Shown piece after piece: positions 17,376 through 25,824 of a stretch of 64,000 nucleotides of DNA. Below the pieces are notes generated by a model, which saw only the letters and a program-made list of their open reading frames with translations, was not told the origin of the DNA and ran no database searches. The position numbers were made by a program, and so were the translations under genes. The first letter of the stretch is position 1. Each line of letters opens with the position of its first letter. The stretch is from the NCBI RefSeq assembly GCF_006715635.1, contig NZ_VFNP01000001.1:2728001-2792000 (forward strand), in the 5' to 3' direction. Source of the DNA: Streptomyces sp. SLBN-118. GTDB lineage: Bacteria > Actinomycetota > Actinomycetes > Streptomycetales > Streptomycetaceae.

Positions 17376-17561
17376 TCAGTCGGTCGGGGCTTGGCCGGTG
17401 CCGAAGCAGGTCAGGCACAGGGCCTCTTGCCGGTCGCTGCTTTCACGCTTGCTGCGGGCGCCGACCTTGAAGGACTCGGAGACCTGACCGGTGGTGCAGT
17501 CCGGACACGGCTTGGGCTTGCTCTTGGCCGGGCGGCGGGCGGTGCGCTTGGGTGCCGTCAC
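17376..17561 (-). CDS. Small zinc-ribbon protein
   Basis: The 61-aa product has a basic N-terminus (RTARRPAKSKPKPC) and a CPDC...CLTC pair that forms one zinc ribbon. GTG 17561 is chosen because AAAGGAG lies 7 nt upstream; ATG 17582 would put that site inside the gene. It precedes the spread genes and follows the traB-like gene. The basic tail suggests nucleic-acid binding; function unknown. Confidence 0.7.
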   Translation of the reverse strand: MTAPKRTARRPAKSKPKPCPDCTTGQVSESFKVGARSKRESSDRQEALCLTCFGTGQAPTD

Positions 17562-17639
17562 GGGGCTTCTCCTTTCGGGCATGGCGGGGGTAGGGACCTG
17601 GCGCGAGACGGTCACGCCGACCGGAGTGGAGGTAAGGAG

Positions 17640-18992
17640 CTACGAGGTGCTGGGTGCACCCATCGGCACGGTCACCGGCACGGGAGCCTCGGTGCGCGGG
17701 CGGAACGGGGCCAGTCCCGGGATCTGCGGTGTGAGGTGCCCGAACTTGTGGCACACCGCCGCGACTTGACCCAGCGACGTCTTCGGGGTGCGGATGCGGG
17801 ACCAGCCGCCGGAGGAGTCGCCCGCGATGGCGGTACCGGCCCGCTCCGGGGCGATGCTGGTCGCGGCGAACACGGCCAGTTCGCTGACGTCGCCCAGGCC
17901 CATGTCGGCGGTCTGCTTGTCGTTGCAGCGGTGCACCACGCGGCCGGTGAGCTGGGCACGCAACGCGGTTGCGCCCTTGCCGAGTTCGGAGCCGAAGCGC
18001 TGCCCGCACACCTCCAGGTAGATGCCGACCGCGCGGGCCAGCTGCGCGAGCCGGACCAGCTGGGTGACCATGCGGTCCCGCCGTGCCGTGTCGGCCTTGG
18101 TGGTGATCAGGAACAGTTCGGCGATCTCGTCGATCAGCACCACGATCGGAATGGGGCGGAGCTTCTTCGGCAGGCCCCAGATGTCGGAGGTGATGTCCTC
18201 CAAGGGTGTGCCCGGGGAGATGCCCTGGTGCAGGCACAGCAGGTCGAACCGGTCTTCCATCTCCTCCACGAGCGCATCGAGCAGCGCGTCGGCCTGGTCC
18301 GGCGTGATGGCCAGGGCCGACAGGCGGGGCGAGAAGGCGCTCTGTTCCACGCCGCGTTTGCAGTCGATGCCCACCAGGGCGACATCGAGGGGCGCGAGGG
18401 CTTTGATCAGGCAGCGCTGGTACATCGACTTGCCGGACTTGTTCGCACCGAGCGTGAGGGAGTGCGGGATGTCCTGGTAGTCGCGGACGAACGGCCGGCC
18501 GTCCTCCCGCAGGGCGACCGCGACGGACAGCGGTCCGGAGGGCAGGCGGCGCGGCATGCGCACGCGGTCGAGGATGTCGAAGCCGGTCATCCGCAGCTCG
18601 ACCACACCCGGCTTGATCTCGGCGACATGCACCGAATAGACGCCCCAGGCGTGCCGCAGCCGCTCGGCCGACTTGACCACGTCCTCCGGGGCCAGACCCG
18701 CAGCCAGCCGCAGGCGAAGACGGAGACCGGTACTGGTGGGGCGTATCCCTCGGATCTTCGGGATTCCCGGGCGGCTCACCTTGTCGCCGGCGGACAGCTT
18801 GTGGGCGAAGACCCGCCACCACGGCGGAGCCACAGTCAGTTCGCAGGCTTCCATCGTCTGGCGGTAGGAGGAGAGCACCCGGTACAGGGCGGCCGGAAGG
18901 CCGAACAGGCTCCAGTACAGAGCCGGGGCCTTAGCGCGTGTGACCAGCGCGAGCACCGCTATCGCAGCGGAGACTAAGAGCAGGTCGGTCAC
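17640..18992 (-). CDS. traB: FtsK/SpoIIIE-type DNA translocase, conjugation protein TraB/TraSA-like
   Basis: The 450-aa protein starts with two membrane helices (LLLVSAAIAVLALV, then LYWSLFGLPAALYRVL), then an FtsK ATPase domain with Walker A LGANKSGKSMYQ (about 200), Walker B IPIVVLIDEIAEL and the later RCNDKQTADMGLG segment that resembles the FtsK arginine-finger region. Streptomyces transfer needs only this one protein, which pumps double-stranded DNA between hyphae. GTG 18992 is 5 nt after the preceding stop and is chosen because it begins the membrane segment; the frame to 19088 overlaps the upstream gene. A C-terminal winged-helix DNA-recognition part is plausible but short. Confidence 0.92.
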   Translation of the reverse strand: MTDLLLVSAAIAVLALVTRAKAPALYWSLFGLPAALYRVLSSYRQTMEACELTVAPPWWRVFAHKLSAGDKVSRPGIPKIRGIRPTSTGLRLRLRLAAGLAPEDVVKSAERLRHAWGVYSVHVAEIKPGVVELRMTGFDILDRVRMPRRLPSGPLSVAVALREDGRPFVRDYQDIPHSLTLGANKSGKSMYQRCLIKALAPLDVALVGIDCKRGVEQSAFSPRLSALAITPDQADALLDALVEEMEDRFDLLCLHQGISPGTPLEDITSDIWGLPKKLRPIPIVVLIDEIAELFLITTKADTARRDRMVTQLVRLAQLARAVGIYLEVCGQRFGSELGKGATALRAQLTGRVVHRCNDKQTADMGLGDVSELAVFAATSIAPERAGTAIAGDSSGGWSRIRTPKTSLGQVAAVCHKFGHLTPQIPGLAPFRPRTEAPVPVTVPMGAPSTS

Positions 18993-18997
18993 GGCGA

Positions 18998-19342
18998 TCA
19001 GCCCTGGCCGTTCGATGCGGCCGCAACCTCCGCGGCCATCACCGCGGTTGCCCTGTAGCTGATGCCGTGCCCGTACTCGTTCTCCCACGGAGTGGCCACC
19101 AGACCGGGCAGAGCCACCGGCATTCCGGGGAACAGGTCCGGCTGAATCCCGTCCTCGGCGACCACGACGGTCTCAGCGTCGGGACGGCCGTCCACGATCA
19201 CCGCGACGTTCACGTTGTAGAGAACCTTGCCCGACTGCTTGTCGATCGCGATCTCACCGGTCTCCCGGTTCTTGACCTTCTTCTCCGGAACCTGGATGAG
19301 CATCACCGTCATGGCCTCGGTTTTCACGGGGATCTTCCGCAT
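18998..19342 (-). CDS. Conserved AICE protein of unknown function (114 aa)
   Basis: First gene of the minus-strand operon. ATG 19342 has a perfect AGGAGG six nucleotides upstream. The protein (MRKIPVKTEAMTVMLIQVPE at the start) contains a beta-rich middle with a KxxKNRETGEIAIDKQSGK segment and a GISYRATAVMAAEV helix at the end. Similar small proteins stand directly before the tra gene in other Streptomyces AICEs, but no function is known to me. Its promoter should lie over the GntR operator repeats at 19393-19435, so it is probably repressed by the GntR protein. Confidence 0.8.
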   Translation of the reverse strand: MRKIPVKTEAMTVMLIQVPEKKVKNRETGEIAIDKQSGKVLYNVNVAVIVDGRPDAETVVVAEDGIQPDLFPGMPVALPGLVATPWENEYGHGISYRATAVMAAEVAAASNGQG

Positions 19343-19392
19343 GGCTTGCCTCCTGAAGCAATCGATGGGTGAGCGGTACGTACATAGTCGGC

Positions 19393-19435
19393 TTGGCATG
19401 CCTAGTTGTCAAGGCGTTCTTGGCTTGCCTAGTTG
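19393..19435. promoter_or_regulatory. Direct-repeat operator between the transfer operon and the GntR repressor gene
   Basis: TTGGCATGCCTAGTTG (19393-19408) and TTGGCTTGCCTAGTTG (19420-19435) differ at one base and are 27 bp apart. Each contains a near-palindrome GGC(A/T)TGCC. They lie between divergent starts at 19342 and 19462, the expected place for KorSA-type operators that shut off transfer and autoregulate. Confidence 0.75.
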
Positions 19436-19461
19436 AGCGAGTTGCCGCGAAGCTGGGTTCT

Positions 19462-19866
19462 GTGACGACCGCGAAGAGAGTGGACATGATCGAGAAGTCC
19501 GGCGTACCCGCTTATCTCCAGATCGCCGGGAACCTGCGCGAGCAGATTCAGCAGGGCCTGTTGACACCCGAGGAGCCGCTTCCGTCGACCGCGGAACTCG
19601 GTCGGCAGTACGGAGTGTCAGCGAGCGTCGTCAAGGCTGCGATCAGCGTTCTTCGCACCGAGGGTCTCGTCATTGGGCAACAAGGGAAGGGGGTGTTCGT
19701 CCGCCCCGCCGGCCAGGATCAGCAGCCGGAAGGCGTCGACGACGATGCGCTTGCCGCCCAACTCGGGGAGATCCAGAGCGCGATCCAGGATCTTTCAGGT
19801 CGCATGGCTGCGATCGAAGCCGCAGTGTTCCCACAGAGCTCTCGAACTGACCGATCCGACAAGTAA
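19462..19866 (+). CDS. korSA: GntR-family repressor, KorSA-like
   Basis: The 134-aa product has a GntR winged helix (PAYLQIAGNLREQIQQG, LPSTAELGRQYGVSASVVKA, GLVIGQQGKGVFVRPA) and then a short coiled-coil-like tail (LGEIQSAIQDLSGRMAAIE) instead of a large effector domain. This matches KorSA-type repressors of pSAM2-like elements, which control transfer/replication (kill-override). GTG 19462 or ATG 19486 are both possible; frames further upstream run through the operator repeats. It is divergent from the backbone operon. The coiled coil probably mediates dimerisation. Confidence 0.85.
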   Translation: MTTAKRVDMIEKSGVPAYLQIAGNLREQIQQGLLTPEEPLPSTAELGRQYGVSASVVKAAISVLRTEGLVIGQQGKGVFVRPAGQDQQPEGVDDDALAAQLGEIQSAIQDLSGRMAAIEAAVFPQSSRTDRSDK

Positions 19867-20029
19867 GTTCATCCAATTCTGCTCGGATGGCACTCATCCG
19901 GCGCAGTAGGGCCTTTCTCTGATCTTGAGTCCGTGTCATTGCTAACCACTCCGTCTCTGGAGGCTCCGCCCCTGGCTAGCGGGCTTGCATCCATTGACGC
20001 TCAGTAGTCGCAACATCGCCATGGACCGG

Positions 20030-20065
20030 ATGTGGACACGAGATCGGCCGGGTAACTGTCCACAT
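20030..20065. promoter_or_regulatory. Inverted-repeat operator before the XRE gene
   Basis: ATGTGGACA at 20030-20038 and TGTCCACAT at 20057-20065 are perfect 9-bp arms separated by 18 bp, ending one base before the ribosome binding site of the XRE gene. A third copy ATGTGGACA occurs inside the gene at 20375-20383. This suggests autoregulation by the XRE protein. Confidence 0.6.
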
Positions 20066-20079
20066 GGGAGGGATGAATC

Positions 20080-21774
20080 TTGGCCCAGGAGCCCCGAAAG
20101 CTCACTCCTACCAAGTCCGCTCAGGATCTTCTCGGCGCGGAACTTCGGCACTGGCGCAAGGTTCGCGGACTCTCGCAGGACGAGGTTGGCGCGCGAGTCT
20201 TCACCAGCGGCGACACGTTAAGCAAGGTAGAGGGCGCAAAGCGCTTTCCATCACGGGAAGTGGTTGAGGGCTGCGACGAAGTCCTTGGCACTGGCGGGAT
20301 CTTGGCTCGGCTATGGGATCTTGCAGACGCCCAGCGTCTTGACGGGCGCACACGGTCAGCCAGGCAGTCAAACTATGTGGACACTTCCTCTCTCGCTCTC
20401 CAGGGCGCCCTCTCCGCAGGCACGATGAAGCTCCGGATGGATGAGGAGGGCAACGTGTGGGCCGAGGTCAATCGACGATCGTTTCTCGTGGGCAGTGCTG
20501 CCTCATTACTCAGCCATAGCACTGCCGGCGGGGCCGCCGGTCTCAACGGCCTCTCTCCCGAAGTGGGCGCAGCGGATGATCCCTTCGGGTTCGCCAGAAT
20601 GGCGACCTCGAACTGGCCCGATCTACGACTCTCCCGCCCAGTGCCCGACTTCGGAGTTGACTGGACTGCCCTCATGCCGGGGGGACGCTCGATGCTCGGT
20701 GCCAACATCCCGCTGCAACTGCACCCGGCTCGGATCGACGGCAGCCGGGCACTCGTCTCCATCCCCGACCCACGTCGCGCCAGCAGCTTCTTGGACCGCC
20801 CCGGACGTGGCCTGCTCATTGGAGCTGCGGGCAACGACGATTCGCCCCAGTTCTATCTGCTCGACGGCCGGAACGCCCGAGGGCGCGTGAGCCGCACCGC
20901 AAGCGTTCAAGAGGTCACTGCACCCCTTGCCTACGAGCTCGACGATCTGACCTACGGCATCCTCTGGGCTGTCTCCAACTACGACGATGCATTGCAGGCA
21001 GACGATCAGGACTTGGCTGAGACGCGGACCGATCTCGAACGGTACGACCGTCTGTCCTCCTCAGCCGTCAGCCGGGAGGCCGCGCCGGGGCTCAACTCCG
21101 TTGCTCACATGTGGCTCGGATCGGACTTCTGCGCGCGCCACATCCTCAAGGCGTTGCCCGACCTGCCGGAGGTACCGGCGTTCTGGACCCGAGAGCAGCG
21201 TGGCGAAGAAGCCAGTGCGTGGCTGATCTTCGATCACAAGTACCCGTACCTTCAAGCGACGACCCAGGCACTTGGTGCGCCGAGCACACGAGCGTTCTGC
21301 GTGCCCGAGGCCATCGTTCAAGCTTCACCCCGACATGAGCGGATCTTGCTCTTCCTGGCTGTGGCGCTCATGGAGTCTCTCGGCATCCATGCGCAGTTCA
21401 CCACGGACGCGTCATACGAAGCCGTCGAAGGGTTCGTCGTCTCGCCCAACAAAGAGGCGATCATTGCCAACTGGGTTCGAGGCGACGGCATGTGGCATGT
21501 CGACGTGACCGGACGGACATCGATCGTCCGTGCATTCACCAATGCCGCAGGCGATGTTGCAGCAGATTCGATCATCGAGGCGCCAACGGCAGCAGAACGC
21601 CTACGTGCCCTGGCGCACTACCTCGACCTTCCTTGGACCTGGCTGATCCATCGATGCGCCCAGCTCGGTAAGTACGGGACATCGGGCCTAATCCAGTCCC
21701 GAAGCCGACTCGTATCAGCAGCCGGCCTTGATGCGGCCTGTTCGTACGTCGGTGCATTGCCGATCGACAGCTAG
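20080..21774 (+). CDS. XRE-family regulator with large unknown C-terminal domain
   Basis: The 564-aa protein opens with an XRE helix-turn-helix (LGAELRHWRKVRGLSQDEVG, then FTSGDTLSKVEGAKRFP). A short hydrophobic stretch after NRRSFLVGSAA follows at about 128-150, then ~400 residues I do not recognise. The C-terminal part includes IFDHKYPYLQATT, VEGFVVSPNKEAIIANWVRG and HYLDLPWTWLIHRC and may be a ligand-sensing domain. Start is TTG 20080 with GGGAGGG seven nucleotides upstream; the local ATG at 20073 is in another frame. It is first in a compact operon with asparaginase and a PPC protein (32-nt and 28-nt gaps), behind an inverted repeat it may bind. Confidence 0.85.
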   Translation: MAQEPRKLTPTKSAQDLLGAELRHWRKVRGLSQDEVGARVFTSGDTLSKVEGAKRFPSREVVEGCDEVLGTGGILARLWDLADAQRLDGRTRSARQSNYVDTSSLALQGALSAGTMKLRMDEEGNVWAEVNRRSFLVGSAASLLSHSTAGGAAGLNGLSPEVGAADDPFGFARMATSNWPDLRLSRPVPDFGVDWTALMPGGRSMLGANIPLQLHPARIDGSRALVSIPDPRRASSFLDRPGRGLLIGAAGNDDSPQFYLLDGRNARGRVSRTASVQEVTAPLAYELDDLTYGILWAVSNYDDALQADDQDLAETRTDLERYDRLSSSAVSREAAPGLNSVAHMWLGSDFCARHILKALPDLPEVPAFWTREQRGEEASAWLIFDHKYPYLQATTQALGAPSTRAFCVPEAIVQASPRHERILLFLAVALMESLGIHAQFTTDASYEAVEGFVVSPNKEAIIANWVRGDGMWHVDVTGRTSIVRAFTNAAGDVAADSIIEAPTAAERLRALAHYLDLPWTWLIHRCAQLGKYGTSGLIQSRSRLVSAAGLDAACSYVGALPIDS

Positions 21775-21806
21775 CCTGCAAGCCGCGACCAAAGGAGAAA
21801 GCTCAG

Positions 21807-22787
21807 ATGACGGACACGCGTCGACGCGTTGCAGTGTTCTCACTCGGTGGCACCATCGCGATGACCTCCCAAGATGCGGGCGGTGCGACCCCGACGCTCT
21901 CAGCCGGTGATCTCGTAGCAGCCGTACCAGGTCTCGCCGAGACAGGCGTCGCGATCGAGGTCCGCGACTTCCGACGACTGCCCGGTGCATCACTGGCCTT
22001 CCACGACCTACTCGATCTCGTCGCGGAAATCGAAGCGCTCGATGTAGACGGCGTGGTGATCACGCAGGGCACGGACACCATCGAAGAGACCTCGTACCTG
22101 ATCGACCTCGTGTACTCAGCCGAGATTCCAATCGTCGTCACAGGAGCGATGCGCAACGCGAGCATGGCGGGCGCCGATGGGCCGGCCAATGTGCTTGCTG
22201 CCGTCCGTGTCGCTGCCAGCTTCGAGGCCCGGGGAACCGGGGCCGTCGTCGTGTTCGGCGAGGAGATCCACGCCGCTCGTTGGGTACGCAAGGCTCACGC
22301 CACAAGCCCTACGGCGTTCACGTCCTACCCAGGACCGATTGGCTACGTTGCCGAGGACCGAGTACGGATCTGGAGCCAGCCGACCGAAGAGCCGAAGATC
22401 CCGCGCCAGCAACTCAGCAACCATGCCCGGACCGCGGTGGCGCTGATCGGACTCGGAGATGATGGGGTCGTATTGCGTGCCATCGGAGCACAGGTCGATG
22501 GCTTGGTTGTTGCCGCGTTCGGCGCCGGGCACGTTCCCATTGGGTGCGTCGATGCGCTGGCAAACCTTGCCAAGGAGATGCCGGTGATCCTGGCGACGCG
22601 CACCGGGGCCGGACCTGTCCTGACCGACACTTACGGATTCCCCGGATCGGAAGCCGACCTGCTTGCCCGTGGGCTCCTCGCGGCCAACACTCTCGGCCCG
22701 ATCAAGGCGCGGATTCTTCTCCAGCTCCTGTTGATGCAGGGTGCCGATCACAACGAGATCGCAGAGCATCTCAGCCTCATCCACTGA
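21807..22787 (+). CDS. L-asparaginase
   Basis: The 326-aa protein has both asparaginase catalytic segments: FSLGGTIAM near the N-terminus (catalytic Thr) and VVITQGTDTIEETSYL near residue 90 (Thr-Asp pair), plus VTGAMRNASMAGADGPAN. There is no signal peptide, so it acts in the cytoplasm and hydrolyses asparagine (or a related amide) to aspartate and ammonia. AAAGGAG lies nine bases before the ATG. It sits between an XRE regulator and a PPC-domain protein inside the mobile element, unusual company for a metabolic enzyme, so the substrate may not be free asparagine. Confidence 0.93.
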   Translation: MTDTRRRVAVFSLGGTIAMTSQDAGGATPTLSAGDLVAAVPGLAETGVAIEVRDFRRLPGASLAFHDLLDLVAEIEALDVDGVVITQGTDTIEETSYLIDLVYSAEIPIVVTGAMRNASMAGADGPANVLAAVRVAASFEARGTGAVVVFGEEIHAARWVRKAHATSPTAFTSYPGPIGYVAEDRVRIWSQPTEEPKIPRQQLSNHARTAVALIGLGDDGVVLRAIGAQVDGLVVAAFGAGHVPIGCVDALANLAKEMPVILATRTGAGPVLTDTYGFPGSEADLLARGLLAANTLGPIKARILLQLLLMQGADHNEIAEHLSLIH

Positions 22788-22815
22788 CCGAGGCCCACAT
22801 CCCGAGAGGACTGTC

Positions 22816-23277
22816 TTGCGCAGCTACGAGTTGACCACCGGCCGAACCTTCGGGGTGGCCTTCGACCATGGCGACGACTTCTTTCCCACGCTCGCCGAGT
22901 TCTGCCGCACCAACGGCGTTCGGCACGGATACATCCCCATGTTCATCGCGGGCTTCGCCGAAGCCGAGATCGTCGGCGCTTGCGAGAAATTGGAAGACCC
23001 AGAGGCCCCGGTGTGGAGCAAGGTCCACTTGGCCGGGGTCGAGGCGATGGGATGCGGAACTCTCGCGTACGACGCCGAGACGGACACCGTGCTGCCGCAC
23101 ATCCATACCTCACTCGGAGAGAAGGCGCGCTCAGCCAACGGGCATACGAGCCACCTGCTCAGCGCCCAGGTGCAATTCCTCGTCGAGATGCTCGTCGTCG
23201 AGGTCACCTCACCGGTCATGACCCGTCCTCAGAATCCGGACCTCTACAACGTTCCGCTGCTGACCTTCGGAGTTTGA
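22816..23277 (+). CDS. PPC/DUF296 domain protein
   Basis: The 153-aa product is a single PPC (plants and prokaryotes conserved, DUF296) domain. It has RTFGVAFDHGDDFFPTLAEF at the start, the GYIPMFIAGFAEAEIVG strand region and the histidine cluster LPHIHTSLGEK...GHTSHLL, which in this family binds a metal. Bacterial stand-alone PPC proteins form trimers of unknown function. TTG 22816 is supported by GAGAGGA five bases upstream; the open frame before it overlaps the asparaginase gene. It is last of the three-gene operon. Confidence 0.85.
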   Translation: MRSYELTTGRTFGVAFDHGDDFFPTLAEFCRTNGVRHGYIPMFIAGFAEAEIVGACEKLEDPEAPVWSKVHLAGVEAMGCGTLAYDAETDTVLPHIHTSLGEKARSANGHTSHLLSAQVQFLVEMLVVEVTSPVMTRPQNPDLYNVPLLTFGV

Positions 23278-23389
23278 TCCGCACAGCTCAGGTACTTCGC
23301 GTTGAATAGTGCTGGCTCAGAGCACGCCAAGTTGACGATGGGTCATTCCTCCGAGACCGTGGGGGATCGACACCGGCGGGAGGCCCCTA

Positions 23390-24163
23390 GTGGCACTGTG
23401 GAAGAGACGGCGAAACCGCGACGAGCAGCCGCCCAGGCGTCCGGAGTACGAGGTCGACCACACCGTCAACAGCGTCTGGGAACTCATCCTCGGGCTCGGC
23501 GCCATAGCGGTCAAGGACGGCAAGCCCGAGCTGGCCGAGGACAACTTCCGTCAGGTCATGAACTCGGGGGACCCCGACTCCGCGCCCATCGGTGCCTTCA
23601 ATCTGGGGCTCCTGCTGGACAAGCGGGGGGAGCTGACAGAAGCTCAAGACGCCTATCGGCGAGGCCTGGAGTCCGGACATCCCGAGGTGGCGGGGATGTG
23701 CGGGCTCAACCTCAGCGAGGTGCTCAGGGGCCTGGGCGACATCGAGGGCGCACTGAACTGCCTGCGTCTGGTCGCCGCGACAGAGCATCCCGACCATGCA
23801 CCGAGGGCTGCGGTCAATACCGCGCAGATAGCCCTTGAGGAAGGTCTGCCGGATGTCGCGGAACGCACCTTCCGCCAGGTCGTGGCCACCGAGCACCCGG
23901 TCGAGTCGATCCGCGCGGCTTATCATCTCAGCGTGCTTCTACTCGGTAACGGCGACCTCGCCGGCGCGCAGGAGGCCGCCACCTGGGTCCTGAACGTGGA
24001 CCGCAATGAGTTCACCGCCGCAGCCCACTTTGTGATCGGGGAGGTCTCCTTGAAACGCGAAGACGTCGCCGCGGCGGAGCTGTCCTACAGCCGTGCGCTG
24101 GAACTGGGCGACGAGCAGATCGCGGCCCTCGCCCGGAACGCGCTGCGCGATCTGGTGGGGTGA
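23390..24163 (+). CDS. TPR-repeat protein
   Basis: The 257-aa protein starts VALWKRRRNRDEQPP and is made of about five tetratricopeptide-type helix pairs, for example APIGAFNLGLLLDKRGELTE and RAAYHLSVLLLGNGDLAGAQ. TPRs are protein-binding scaffolds; no enzyme domain is attached. GTG 23390 follows GGGAGG by seven bases. It lies 112 nt after the PPC gene on the same strand and could be a fourth member of that operon or a separate unit. Confidence 0.82.
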   Translation: MALWKRRRNRDEQPPRRPEYEVDHTVNSVWELILGLGAIAVKDGKPELAEDNFRQVMNSGDPDSAPIGAFNLGLLLDKRGELTEAQDAYRRGLESGHPEVAGMCGLNLSEVLRGLGDIEGALNCLRLVAATEHPDHAPRAAVNTAQIALEEGLPDVAERTFRQVVATEHPVESIRAAYHLSVLLLGNGDLAGAQEAATWVLNVDRNEFTAAAHFVIGEVSLKREDVAAAELSYSRALELGDEQIAALARNALRDLVG

Positions 24164-24987
24164 TCGCTGCGGTAGTGAGCCGCAAGGCGGCGCGGACAGA
24201 GTTTCCCTACGTCTATCAAGGCTCGCTGCGCTCGCTTCCCGAGCGGCGTCCGGTCGCCGAGCGAGGGCGTTGCCAATTCAGTCTCCGCACTGCGGTCCAG
24301 CCACACGCGTACGGCCCTGTCCCATGCCTGCCATGCGCCCGAGTGGCCCCCAGAAGGCAGCAGCAACACCAGGCCACCAGCACCGGGATACCGCGGTGGA
24401 AGCTCGGGAGAACACCACAGTTGACGCATAGGGCGTCTGTCTTCCCGGCCTCCTGAACTGCGTAGCAGTCTGATCCGAGGTCAGAGTTGCCGCGCATAAC
24501 GCGGCGGCGCCGGCCGGACGCCGCCGCGCTTGTCCCTCAATGTCTACGCCACCGGGCCCGCACGTCGTCGCCCGCCCGCGCCCACAAGGGGGGCGAAATA
24601 CCAGGCCGGGGGTGGGACGGTCGGCTCCACGGCTTTACCCACCTCCCCGATTCGGGTCCCGCGTCGAGCAAGACCAGGGGGCCACTCGGACACATTGCGG
24701 GCAGGGGAGGAGCCTGCCCGAGTAGCCGGAAAGCGTACGGCCCCCTGATCATGCACGACCCCAAACCGGGCAGGACACCGACCAAAGCCGTTCCGCCGAC
24801 CTCGGGCGTAGTACGCCACTGGCTGCCTCGGGAACTCCACAGACCGTGCTGAGCCGCCACCGCATAGGCATCCTTTGGGCTGGCCGCACGAAGCAGAACC
24901 GAGTGCCATGTCATCCTTCGCCCATCGGCCGTACACAGAAGCGTGTCGGGACCCCTGCCGCATGTCACAAGCGACAAGGTATTGGAC
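24164..24987. other. 824-nt stretch without a convincing gene
   Basis: Open frames on both strands here have composition like shadows (Arg/Pro/Gly-rich, no domain, no ribosome site). The only clear structure is the hairpin at 24501-24527. The sequence may be decayed cargo. Confidence 0.55.
24501..24527. terminator. Hairpin terminator-like structure
   Basis: GCGGCGGCG at 24501-24509 pairs with CGCCGCCGC at 24519-24527 around a 9-nt loop. It stands 340 nt after the TPR gene and 460 nt before the next gene, so it could end the cargo operon, though no T-run follows. Confidence 0.5.
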
Positions 24988-25542
24988 ATGGATGCAGGCA
25001 CAGCGGCGGTCGCGGCGTCATCGATTGCTGCTGGGGCAGGCGTCCTAGCTGGAACTCTCGGCGCATACATCGCAGCGAAGCAGCAGAGGCTCAAGGCACA
25101 AGAAGACGTCAAGAGCGAGCATCAGCGCTGGATTCGGCAACAGCGTAGTGACGCATACGCCGCACTTCTGGCTGCCTATGACGTCTTCACATCGGCAGCG
25201 AGCCCTCTGACTGTCCCATTCAGCGGATCGGTAGACACATCGGAGGCGGCACTACAGGCCCTTAACACGGCTGAATATCGAGTGGTGCAGGCACGTGCTC
25301 GAATTGACGTTGTCGGACCGGATGAGGTGGAGAGGGCATCGGCGGTTCTCGTAGAGGCCGTTGGCGAGCTGGCAACGGTGCTACGCAGCGTCTGCGAGCA
25401 GGTCAGACCGTCGCCTACCGCGTCCAGCCACATTCTCACTCAGGCTAATCCCCCTGTGGATGTTGTCGGCGAAGCGCACTTGGCATGTAGGGAAGCCATG
25501 AAGAAGGTGCTTCAGAGCGAGACCCCAGAACTCCCAAAGTGA
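24988..25542 (+). CDS. Small membrane-anchored protein of unknown function
   Basis: The 184-aa product from ATG 24988 starts with a hydrophobic helix (AAVAASSIAAGAGVLAGTLG, about 5-25), followed by a charged coiled-coil-like stretch (AKQQRLKAQEDVKSEHQRW) and a helical soluble domain of about 130 residues with no known motif. The topology is one N-terminal anchor with a cytoplasmic helical body, common among small accessory proteins near Streptomyces defence and mobile loci. GTG 24943 is an alternative start. No partner gene abuts it. Confidence 0.65.
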   Translation: MDAGTAAVAASSIAAGAGVLAGTLGAYIAAKQQRLKAQEDVKSEHQRWIRQQRSDAYAALLAAYDVFTSAASPLTVPFSGSVDTSEAALQALNTAEYRVVQARARIDVVGPDEVERASAVLVEAVGELATVLRSVCEQVRPSPTASSHILTQANPPVDVVGEAHLACREAMKKVLQSETPELPK

Positions 25543-25824
25543 CCGGCTGGCGCCCTGCTCGATGACCCCACATGGATCGAGTGGGTAGGCGGCAGAGAAG
25601 CCCACCAGTACGAACCCCTGGGGATCCTGCCGTGACGCCGGTCGCCAGCCCTGACCGCTGCAGAAGCGTTCAGCAGCGAAGTACCGCAACTGCAACAACC
25701 GACCACGTCGGTAGCCTCCTTTAAGGGCCTCGAAGTGACCGGTATGGACCGCCTGCATTTTCTTACCTTAACTCTTTGGGTCCGTCAGCAATCCACTTAG
25801 TGCTCCGCGCGATCGAATCGGCGA

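Noticed and set aside
24537..25112. Minus-strand ORFs in the 24.5-25.1 kb gap
   Set aside because: Overlap the better plus-strand gene at 24988 and show no conserved-looking segment.
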